Shown in pieces: positions 1 through 5,519 of a stretch of 8,270 nucleotides of DNA. Source of the DNA: Acidobacteriota bacterium (GTDB taxonomy: Bacteria; Acidobacteriota; Terriglobia; Terriglobales; Acidobacteriaceae); the NCBI GenBank assembly GCA_021799405.1, contig JAJZAL010000231.1, positions 1 to 8,270 on the forward strand, written 5' to 3'. The notes beneath the pieces were generated by a model. The model saw nothing but the letters and a program-made list of their open reading frames with translations. It did not search any database and was not told where the DNA came from. Position numbers and translations under genes: made by a program. How positions within the stretch are numbered: the stretch's first letter is position 1; every line of letters starts with the position of its first letter.

Positions 1-4
1 GGGA

Positions 5-25
5 CAGGGCTCAGAGATCAGGGAT
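5..25. repeat. Short heptamer array, three CAG-starting units
   Basis: Three consecutive 7-bp units run head to tail: cagggct, cagagat, cagggat. They share the frame CAG-R-G/A-N-T. The array sits at the window edge and may continue to the left. It resembles the short tandemly repeated (STRR-like) heptamers described in cyanobacterial intergenic DNA. No function is visible. Confidence 0.5.
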
Positions 26-113
26 GTTCGTATTCCTGCCGATGCAAGCGGGACTTACGGGTGCGTGCCAAGCGCGCGGCTGGTCTCTCGTATATCTCCC
101 AGCCCGCCAACCG
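26..113. other. Intergenic stretch between two heptamer arrays
   Basis: I see no supported gene, promoter or terminator here. Reading frames crossing it on the minus strand are antisense shadows of the DUF971 gene. Its only notable property is that it lies between two heptamer arrays of different consensus. Confidence 0.4.
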
Positions 114-166
114 TTGACCCCTGACCGATAACTGACCGCTGACAGCTGACAACTGTAAACTGTATT
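114..166. repeat. Heptamer (CTGACNN-type) tandem array abutting a start codon
   Basis: After a degenerate ttgaccc, the 7-bp units are ctgaccg (121-127), a 4-base interruption ataa, then ctgaccg, ctgacag, ctgacaa, ctgtaaa and ctgtatt (132-166). Every unit starts with CTG and keeps a strict 7-bp period. The array ends one base before the ATG of the DUF971 gene, so it occupies the place of that gene's 5' leader and ribosome-binding site. It also carries the in-frame TAA (156-158) that fixes the upstream limit of the gene. Confidence 0.75.
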
Positions 167-167
167 T

Positions 168-623
168 ATGAGCCACGAAGGCATCCGCTTTGCCACAAAA
201 GAAGAGCAGGCGCGCGAAGACGCGGAAAATCGCCCGCTGCCGCGCATCGCCATGACGCCGGAGAAGGTCCGCGTGCTCCTCACCGAGGGCAAGGGCCTTG
301 AGATCGACTGGAAAGATGGCCACAAGAGCGCCTGGAGTTTCGCCTTTCTGCGCGCGGCCTGCCCTTGCGCCACCTGCGTGGAAGCGCGCGCGCAACAGGG
401 TCTCAAGCCCGGCCAGTCCAAACCCAAGGCGGCCGAACTGCTGCCCATGTATACGCCGCCGCCCAAGCCCTCCAGCGTGCAGCCTGTCGGCCGTTACGCC
501 CTCCAGTTCAACTGGCTTGATGGCCACACCAGCGGCATCTATTCATGGGAGTATCTGCGCCGCATCTGCCAGTGCCACGAATGCACCTTTGTCAGTGCCG
601 AACCCACCGGCGCGCCAAACTGA
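168..623 (+). CDS. DUF971 / gamma-butyrobetaine hydroxylase-like N-terminal domain protein
   Basis: A 151-residue protein of the DUF971 family, the domain found at the N-terminus of gamma-butyrobetaine hydroxylase and as a stand-alone bacterial protein often linked to Fe-S or metal handling. Two halves share a pattern. The first is W48-x-DGH(50-52), then LR, then CPCATC (C65, C67, C70). The second is NWLDGH (H120), GIYSWEYLR (123-131), then CQCHEC (C134, C136, C139). In human BBOX1 this domain binds zinc through three cysteines and a histidine; C65/C67/C70 and H120 would match that. The second Cys cluster is an extra. An in-frame TAA at 156-158 rules out a longer protein. ATG 168 has no Shine-Dalgarno sequence because a heptamer repeat fills the leader. 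M29 at ATG 252 is an alternative start nearer the usual family N-terminus but also lacks a good ribosome-binding site. The family call is firm; the biochemical role is unknown. Confidence 0.9.
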   Translation: MSHEGIRFATKEEQAREDAENRPLPRIAMTPEKVRVLLTEGKGLEIDWKDGHKSAWSFAFLRAACPCATCVEARAQQGLKPGQSKPKAAELLPMYTPPPKPSSVQPVGRYALQFNWLDGHTSGIYSWEYLRRICQCHECTFVSAEPTGAPN

Positions 624-681
624 AATCCTGTTGCGTTCCGTCGCGAGAAGACTTTCAATTTTTCGGTAACGGACAGAGTTT

Positions 682-711
682 TTGCGTAAACCCCCGTGCA
701 CCGCTTAAGAT
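682..711 (+). promoter_or_regulatory. Weak sigma70-like promoter candidate for the fucosidase
   Basis: TTGCGT (682-687) and TAAGAT (706-711) are separated by 18 bases. Matches to TTGACA and TATAAT are only partial (3/6 and 4/6). If used, transcription would start near 718, downstream of the in-frame ATG at 696 and upstream of ATG 747, which would agree with the preferred start. This is inference only. Confidence 0.25.
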
Positions 712-746
712 GCATCGACAGTGCTGAAAGAGGAAAAAGCAGAAGA

Positions 747-2417
747 ATGTCCGCGATACTCACCAATCGTCGTGTCTTTCTAGCCGGCGCGTTTGCCGCT
801 GCCGCTGCGCCACTGCGGCTCCGGGCAAATCCGGCCCTCACCACGCAGCTTGCCGGAACGCCGCGCGCCTTGCCATCGGCCGATCAGTTGGCCTGGCAAG
901 ATCTCGAGGTCGGGATGTTCGTGCACTTTGCGCCCAACACCTGGCAGGACGAGGAGTACGACCACCTCACGACGCCGCTCAGCGAAATCAATCCCGATAT
1001 CGACACCGACAACTGGGCGCAATGCGCAGTGAACCTGGGCGCGCGCTACATCGTATTCGTCGCCAAGCACGCCGGTGGTTTCTGCATGTGGCAAACCAAG
1101 ACTACGCCTTACAGTATCGGCCACACGCCGTGGAAGGGTGGCCATGGCGACGTGCTCGCCGATCTGGCCGCCTCGTGCAAAAAATACGGGCTCAAGCACG
1201 GTGTTTATCTATCGCCGCGCGACGATTATTTTGGCGCGGGCCTTGGAGGCTTATGCAAAGACCCCAGCCGCCAGCCGGCCTACAACGCCATGTACCGCGA
1301 GCAACTGACTGAAGTGTTGACGCGCTACGGGCAAATGGTCGAGGTGTGGTTCGACGGCTCCAGCGTGGTTCCGGTTTCAGACATTGTGCACAAATACGCG
1401 GCACACGCCGCTATCTTCCAGGGGCCGGACGCTACCATCCGCTGGGTGGGCAACGAGAACGGCTTTGCTCCGGATCCGCTCTGGGACGCGGAGTTGGAGG
1501 CTGACGCGCGCAGCGGCACTTCCACCGCGCTCTACGGCGACCCCGACGGCGGAGCCTGGATGCCGGTCGAGTGCGATGTCTCGATCCGCCGCCCGTACTG
1601 GTTCTGGAGCACGAAGAACGAGCGCAATCTGATGACGCTCGATCAGTTGCTTGAGGTCTACTACCGATCCGTTGGCCGCGGCGCGCAGCTGCTGCTCAAT
1701 ATTCCTGCGGACCGCCGCGGCCACATGCCGGACGCGGACTTTGCGCGGGCCAGGGAGTTCGGCGCGGAGACTCGCCGCCGCTTCGGCAAGAGCGTGGCGG
1801 CAACTTCAGGCAGCGGCGATGCGGTCAGTCTGCGTCTGCCGTCCACGCGCATCGATCACGTCATCCTCCAGGAGGATTGCCGTTACGGCCAGCGAATTCG
1901 CGCTTTCCGTCTCGAAGGACGCACCGCGGCCGGCTGGCAGCCGCTCTTCACCGGCTCCTCCATCGGGCACAAATGCATCGTACCCGTCGCGCCCGGGACG
2001 TATGCGGCGCTGCGGCTGGCAGTCACGGAGACGCAGGGCGAGCCGCAGATCCGGAATTTCGCAGCTTTCAATACGGGCGCGACGCCGCCGGCCGACTGGG
2101 ACGCGCCCGCGCGCGTCTGGGCCGCTGATGCTGTTGGGAACTGGAATGGTTCCAGATTTCAGGCCGATCTATCCAGCAAGATTACAGCCGCCACGCAATA
2201 CCGCATTCGCTTGATTCCGCAGAGCGGCCATGTCACCCGCATTGCCAATGTGCAACTGCTGATCGATGGCGTGCCGGCCCCGCACCTGATTCGTCCCGAT
2301 CCCGCCAACCCCGGGGTGCTGCTGCTGATCATGACGGAGGTTGGCAGGAAGAAGGTAGTGGTCAGCGGTACGATCACAGGCGCCGCGCAGGGAACTATCC
2401 TGCTGCAGAAGATGTGA
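747..2417 (+). CDS. Tat-exported alpha-L-fucosidase, glycoside hydrolase family 29
   Basis: A 556-residue retaining exo-fucosidase (EC 3.2.1.51/111 class) that removes fucose from glycans outside the cytoplasm. The N-terminus has a twin-arginine motif, NRRVFLAG (R8, R9), an Ala-rich hydrophobic stretch and a plausible cleavage site near A27. The catalytic barrel covers about residues 45-345: HFAPNTW (H60, N64), KHAGGFCMW (K107, H108), GVYLSPRD, and EVWFDGS with D203 as the expected nucleophile. The acid/base is less certain; E237 (GNENG) and E275 (PVECD) are candidates. The NTW and PxECDxSI features resemble the GH29-B (alpha-1,3/4) and plant-type branch. A beta-sandwich follows (about 355-460), then a short C-terminal module. 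ATG 747 is preferred over ATG 696 because it places the Tat motif correctly and has an AAAGAGG sequence 13 bases upstream. No transporter or fucose-catabolism gene adjoins it. Confidence 0.9.
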   Translation: MSAILTNRRVFLAGAFAAAAAPLRLRANPALTTQLAGTPRALPSADQLAWQDLEVGMFVHFAPNTWQDEEYDHLTTPLSEINPDIDTDNWAQCAVNLGARYIVFVAKHAGGFCMWQTKTTPYSIGHTPWKGGHGDVLADLAASCKKYGLKHGVYLSPRDDYFGAGLGGLCKDPSRQPAYNAMYREQLTEVLTRYGQMVEVWFDGSSVVPVSDIVHKYAAHAAIFQGPDATIRWVGNENGFAPDPLWDAELEADARSGTSTALYGDPDGGAWMPVECDVSIRRPYWFWSTKNERNLMTLDQLLEVYYRSVGRGAQLLLNIPADRRGHMPDADFARAREFGAETRRRFGKSVAATSGSGDAVSLRLPSTRIDHVILQEDCRYGQRIRAFRLEGRTAAGWQPLFTGSSIGHKCIVPVAPGTYAALRLAVTETQGEPQIRNFAAFNTGATPPADWDAPARVWAADAVGNWNGSRFQADLSSKITAATQYRIRLIPQSGHVTRIANVQLLIDGVPAPHLIRPDPANPGVLLLIMTEVGRKKVVVSGTITGAAQGTILLQKM

Positions 2418-2421
2418 ACCC

Positions 2422-2444
2422 GCGGCGGACTGCTGGTCCGCCGC
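2422..2444. terminator. Perfect hairpin between convergent genes
   Basis: A 9-bp perfect stem (2422-2430 with 2436-2444) closes a 5-base loop. It begins 5 bases after the fucosidase stop and lies 10 bases from the uppP stop on the other strand. Neither strand has a following T-run, so it is not a classical intrinsic terminator. It may block both convergent transcripts, act as a 3'-end barrier, or be a factor-assisted terminator. Confidence 0.55.
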
Positions 2445-2453
2445 AGAGTTCCG

Positions 2454-3347
2454 TCAGAATCCCCGCGCGTGCAGGACGAAAACCACGACCGACGCGATCA
2501 TGCAGTAGATGCCGAACCAGTGCCAGCGGCCCGATTCGAGCCAACTGCTCAGCCACTTCAGCGCCAGCAATCCGGCGATAAAGGAAAACACCGCGCCCAG
2601 CATACTGACGTCGAGCGAGGCGTGGAGATTGATCGGCGTTCCGGTCAAGGCGGCGGCGTGCGAGGCCTTGATCAGGCGCACCAGCTCCATCACATCCACC
2701 ACCGGCGTGAGCACCACGGCGAGCGCAAAACTGAACCGTTCCGCCGTCTCTTTGGCCGCTCCCGTCATCATGCCAATAGAGATGGTCGAACCGGAGCGTG
2801 AGAACCCGCGAAAGGGCAGCGCCAATCCCTGCACGATGCCGATCCATCCAGCCTGGAGCATGGTCAAAGCGCGGATATCATCGGGCGCCTTGCCCGAGCT
2901 GGCGTCTTCGTGACGCCGCTCCCAGAGCCCGGCGATCAGTATCATCACGCCCACCGCCAGCAGAGCCGGAGCAATCAGTTCGAGATGGCTGAAGAGCATC
3001 TCAATTTGCGCCTTGGGCGCCCCGCGGAAGTAGGTCTTCTCAATGATCTTCTTGAGCGCCTCGCCAACGATGCCGGTCAGGAACGTTGCCCAGAACACCT
3101 GAACCGCGAACTGCCTGAAGGCATCGCGGCTGGAAAAGTAAGCATGCTTCCATGTCTTCCAGAAATATGCGATCACGGCAAACATGGTTCCGGTGTGCAG
3201 CATTACCAGCAGCATGGTCATTTGCGGGGAAGAGGGATCGAGTCCCATCAGCTTTTCGGCGACGACGACATGGGCGGAACTCGACACCGGCAGCAACTCG
3301 GCCAGCCCTTGCACAATCGCCAGGATGATCACCTTGAGAATCGGCAT
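2454..3347 (-). CDS. uppP: Undecaprenyl-diphosphatase (UppP/BacA family)
   Basis: A 297-residue polytopic membrane enzyme that dephosphorylates undecaprenyl diphosphate to recycle the lipid carrier for peptidoglycan and other wall polymers (EC 3.6.1.27). Both active-site signatures are present: GLAELLPVSSSAH (14-26; E17, S22-24, H26) and GIVQGLALPFRGFSRSG (170-186; S183, R184). Hydrophobic segments are spread over the whole length and the size is slightly above the usual 265-280. Two departures from the textbook motifs are SSSAH for SSSGH and PFRGFSRSG where PG-x-SRSG is usual; the key Glu, Ser, His and Arg are kept. The start is the first residue of a normal UppP N-terminus, but the ribosome-binding site is weak (GAAGGG about 16 bases upstream). 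It is convergent with the fucosidase and divergent from the dehydrogenase operon. Confidence 0.92.
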   Translation of the reverse strand: MPILKVIILAIVQGLAELLPVSSSAHVVVAEKLMGLDPSSPQMTMLLVMLHTGTMFAVIAYFWKTWKHAYFSSRDAFRQFAVQVFWATFLTGIVGEALKKIIEKTYFRGAPKAQIEMLFSHLELIAPALLAVGVMILIAGLWERRHEDASSGKAPDDIRALTMLQAGWIGIVQGLALPFRGFSRSGSTISIGMMTGAAKETAERFSFALAVVLTPVVDVMELVRLIKASHAAALTGTPINLHASLDVSMLGAVFSFIAGLLALKWLSSWLESGRWHWFGIYCMIASVVVFVLHARGF

Positions 3348-3500
3348 GGTTTCAGTGTAGCGGCCCTTCTTTGCAGGAATTCTGAATGGCGGAACCGGAA
3401 CGTGTCGTGGGGCTCCGCACGCGTCCTTTACTGTCTTCTATCATCTCTTGAAAGAGAGCTGCTATTTCCAGCGCAGGCGCGTAAAGGGAAGGATCACAGC
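3348..3500. other. Divergent intergenic region, uppP / dehydrogenase operon
   Basis: This 153-bp region must hold promoters for both directions. On the plus strand TATCAT (3439-3444) matches five of six -10 positions, but no convincing -35 lies 16-18 bases upstream. A small inverted repeat, tctct-tgaa-agaga (3444-3457), follows and would lie in the leader of the dehydrogenase operon. No recognised operator or riboswitch is seen. Confidence 0.3.
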
Positions 3501-4385
3501 ATGAAAATCGGATTTTTAGGGTTGGGCAAAATGGGAACGCCGATGGCGCGGCGGCTGCTGGCCGCGGGCCACGAACTGACGGTGTGGAACCGGAGCGAGG
3601 CGCGTGCTGACCCGCTCATTCACGAAGGCGCAGTTCTGGCCGGCACGCCGGCCGAGGCTGAACTGGGCGCCGATGCCATCATCACCATGCTCTTTGATGA
3701 TGCCGCGCACGAGAACGTGTTCTTTGGCGCCCACGGGTTGATGGAGGAGCTTTCTCCGGGCGTGCTCCACATCTCGTGCAGCACCATCAGCGTCGCGCTC
3801 AGTGAGCGGCTCACCGCGGAGCATTCGAGCCGCGGCCATCAATTTGTTGCCGCGCCTGTCTTTGGCCGGCCCAATGTGGCTGAGGACGGCCGGCTCTGGA
3901 TCGTGATGGCCGGTGCGGAAGCGGCGGTCGCCAAGGCCCGCCCGCTGCTCGAACCGCTGTCGCGGGGAATCACCGTGGTAGGCCGGGAGCCGCGTCAGGC
4001 GCATGCCGTCAAGCTGGGCGGCAACTTCCTCATCAGCGCCATGATTCATGGACTCGGCGAGTCCTTCGCTTACGCAGCAGCACAAGGCATCGATCCGGAG
4101 ATTTTCCTGGAGACCGTCAACAGCGCTCTCTTCCAGTCGCCGTTCTACGCGGCTTATGGCAATGTGATGTTGCATCCGCCGGAGCAGCCCGGCGCAACGA
4201 TAGAACTCGGCGCCAAGGATCTTCGCCTGCTGCGCGAGGCCGCCGCCAGCCGCAATACGCGCCTCAGCCTGGCCGACAATATGGCCGAGATCTTCGCTGA
4301 AGCCAGCCGGATCGGCCTGGGGAATGAGGATTGGGCGGTCGGGCAATACCGCATGGCCCAGCGGCGAGCCGCACTTGTAAGATAG
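3501..4385 (+). CDS. NADP-type beta-hydroxyacid dehydrogenase family oxidoreductase
   Basis: A 294-residue member of the 6-phosphogluconate / 3-hydroxyisobutyrate dehydrogenase superfamily. The N-terminal Rossmann domain carries GFLGLGKMG (4-12) and ends its second strand with VWNRS (R31), which favours NADP(H). The substrate segment is SCSTIS (92-97), followed by AAPVFGRP (117-124) where many relatives have DAPVSGG. The catalytic Lys is expected at K171 in KLGGN, with N175; retention of Lys argues against an imine reductase. The C-terminal helical domain is complete and the length is typical. ATG 3501 has a good ribosome-binding site, AAGGA, 7 bases upstream; a longer reading frame running in from 2910 is the antisense of uppP. 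The stop is 7 bases before the next gene, so the two are co-transcribed. Substrate unknown: 3-hydroxyisobutyrate, tartronate semialdehyde or succinic semialdehyde are family possibilities. Confidence 0.88.
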   Translation: MKIGFLGLGKMGTPMARRLLAAGHELTVWNRSEARADPLIHEGAVLAGTPAEAELGADAIITMLFDDAAHENVFFGAHGLMEELSPGVLHISCSTISVALSERLTAEHSSRGHQFVAAPVFGRPNVAEDGRLWIVMAGAEAAVAKARPLLEPLSRGITVVGREPRQAHAVKLGGNFLISAMIHGLGESFAYAAAQGIDPEIFLETVNSALFQSPFYAAYGNVMLHPPEQPGATIELGAKDLRLLREAAASRNTRLSLADNMAEIFAEASRIGLGNEDWAVGQYRMAQRRAALVR

Positions 4386-4390
4386 GGGGA
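4384..4390 (+). promoter_or_regulatory. Shine-Dalgarno fused to upstream stop codon, very short spacing
   Basis: AGGGGGA overlaps the TAG stop (4383-4385) of the upstream dehydrogenase and lies only 2 bases before ATG 4393. This is closer than the usual 5-9 bases and suggests translational coupling within the operon. Confidence 0.5.
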
Positions 4391-4392
4391 TC

Positions 4393-5163
4393 ATGAAACT
4401 CAACGGAAAGATTGTCCTCGTAACCGGGGCCAGCAGCGGCATTGGTGCGGCCACGGCGCTTGCCTTCGCAGCCGAAGGCGCGCGTCTGCTGCTGGCGGCG
4501 CGCAGAGCCAGCAAGCTGGCCGAGGTAGCCTCGCGCACACTGGAGCGTGGAGCCGCCAGCGTCCACTCGATTGACCTGGATGTGCGCCATCATCATGCCG
4601 TTCAGACCGCCATTGACGATTTGCCGCCGGAATGGGCGGAGATCGACGTGCTCATTAACAACGCAGGCCTCAGCCGCGGCCTGGAAAAGCTCTACACCGG
4701 CAAGACCGAAGACTGGGACGAGATGATCGACACCAACGTCAAGGGATTGCTCTACGTTTCGCGCGCGGTAATCCCGGGAATGGTGGTGCGCGGCCGCGGC
4801 CACATTGTCAACCTGGGCTCGACCGCGGGCGATCTTCCCTATCCCAACGGCGCGGTTTACTGTGGGTCAAAAGCGGCCGTGCACGCCATCAATGACGGCC
4901 TGCGCCAGGATCTGCTGGGAACGCCTGTGCGTGTCACCAGCGTGGACCCAGGGACCGTGGAAACTGACTTCAGCCTCGTCCGCTTTCGCGGCGATGCCGG
5001 ACGCGCTGCCAAGGTCTACCAGGGACTGACACCGCTGAGCGCGGAAGATGTAGCCGATGCCATCGTGTGGGCCGTTAGCCGGCCGGATCACGTAAACATC
5101 GCGCGGATCACCCTGACTTCAGTCCACCAGGCCAATTCCCTGCTGTTTCACCGGGAATCGTAG
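4393..5163 (+). CDS. YdfG-like short-chain dehydrogenase (3-hydroxyacid type)
   Basis: A 256-residue classical short-chain dehydrogenase. It has TGASSGIG (11-18) for the cofactor, R37-R38 after the second strand (NADP preference), NNAG (89-92), and the catalytic residues N115, S143, Y156 and K160 (YCGSK). From recall it closely resembles E. coli YdfG along its length: LDVR, LP-EW-IDVLINNAGL, DTN-KGL, PGMV-R--GHI, GSTAG and the C-terminal VRF-GD-G-A segment. YdfG is an NADP+-dependent 3-hydroxyacid dehydrogenase acting on L-allo-threonine, serine and 3-hydroxypropionate/malonic semialdehyde. The gene follows another 3-hydroxyacid dehydrogenase by 7 bp, so a shared hydroxyacid or semialdehyde pathway is likely. 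The 3' end is 9 bp from the convergent small gene. Family is certain; the exact substrate is inferred. Confidence 0.9.
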   Translation: MKLNGKIVLVTGASSGIGAATALAFAAEGARLLLAARRASKLAEVASRTLERGAASVHSIDLDVRHHHAVQTAIDDLPPEWAEIDVLINNAGLSRGLEKLYTGKTEDWDEMIDTNVKGLLYVSRAVIPGMVVRGRGHIVNLGSTAGDLPYPNGAVYCGSKAAVHAINDGLRQDLLGTPVRVTSVDPGTVETDFSLVRFRGDAGRAAKVYQGLTPLSAEDVADAIVWAVSRPDHVNIARITLTSVHQANSLLFHRES

Positions 5164-5172
5164 CGGCAAAAC

Positions 5173-5433
5173 TTATCCGATGGCCTGGAGTTGCGCTTCG
5201 ATCTCGGCCAGGGCGGCCTCCAGCGCGGCGCGCCGCCCCGGATTTGAGGTCCTTTGCGACAGGATATTTTCCTTTTGCAGGTTGAGAATCTGTTTTTGCC
5301 TTTCGCGACCGGCGCGCCGCTGTGCCGCCATACGCCGCGTATCGTTGCCTGACAAGCCGGCGCCCAAGTCGGCCTCCGCCGTCTGCGTTGCATTTGCCAT
5401 CCAGTCCTCCACAGAGTTACCTTGTTTTGCCAC
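5173..5433 (-). CDS. Small Arg-rich helical protein, unknown function
   Basis: An 86-residue protein I do not recognise. The start is GTG at 5433, preceded by GGAGGT (5446-5441) 7 bases away, a near-ideal ribosome-binding site. Residues 1-30 are polar and flexible-looking. Residues 32-60 are Arg/Gln-rich and probably helical. After a break at NPGRR (64-68), residues 69-84 form an amphipathic Ala/Glu/Leu helix (LEAALAEIEAQLQ) that could make a short coiled coil. There is no signal peptide, membrane segment or Cys cluster. A second start, ATG 5400 (M12), has its own GGAGG (5410-5406) 5 bases upstream and would give a 75-residue form. It sits convergent to the YdfG-like gene and divergent from the MDR gene, so it is probably transcribed alone. 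Two good ribosome-binding sites in the right frame argue that it is a real gene. Confidence 0.75.
   Translation of the reverse strand: MAKQGNSVEDWMANATQTAEADLGAGLSGNDTRRMAAQRRAGRERQKQILNLQKENILSQRTSNPGRRAALEAALAEIEAQLQAIG
5406..5410 (-). promoter_or_regulatory. Second Shine-Dalgarno, for internal ATG start
   Basis: GGAGG lies 5 bases before the in-frame ATG at 5400-5398, inside the coding sequence that begins at GTG 5433. It could produce a form lacking the first 11 residues, or mark the real start. Confidence 0.45.
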
Positions 5434-5440
5434 GAGCTAT

Positions 5441-5446
5441 ACCTCC
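5441..5446 (-). promoter_or_regulatory. Shine-Dalgarno GGAGGT for GTG start
   Basis: GGAGGT matches the core of the anti-Shine-Dalgarno and stands 7 bases from GTG 5433. It is the main reason for choosing the GTG start of the small helical protein. Confidence 0.7.
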
Positions 5447-5519
5447 ATTTTACGAGGCATGCCCGAATTGCATCCCAAAAATTGAAGACAGCATTTGTGA
5501 AGAGGTGGAGAATGTACCT

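Noticed and set aside
18..527. Minus-strand open frames across the DUF971 gene
   Set aside because: Antisense to a clear DUF971 protein; the apparent QLSAVS-type segment is only translation of the heptamer repeats.
696..746. Earlier ATG for the fucosidase
   Set aside because: It would bury the Tat motif behind a charged 17-residue leader and has no ribosome-binding site; ATG 747 fits export better.
2910..3500. Long upstream extension of the beta-hydroxyacid dehydrogenase frame
   Set aside because: It is the antisense of uppP; the Rossmann N-terminus and ribosome-binding site place the start at 3501.
3516..4538. 340-residue open frame on the minus strand
   Set aside because: Shadow of the two dehydrogenase genes in GC-rich DNA; composition Arg/Ala/His-rich with no recognisable domain.
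5441..5452. TAAAAT on the minus strand as a -10 box for the small gene
   Set aside because: It abuts the GGAGGT ribosome-binding site, so a transcript starting there would lose the site.
5322..5519. N-terminal extension of the MDR enzyme in the open frame
   Set aside because: It is antisense to the small gene, Pro/Ser-rich without domain similarity, and a good ribosome-binding site plus the family N-terminus sit at 5520.
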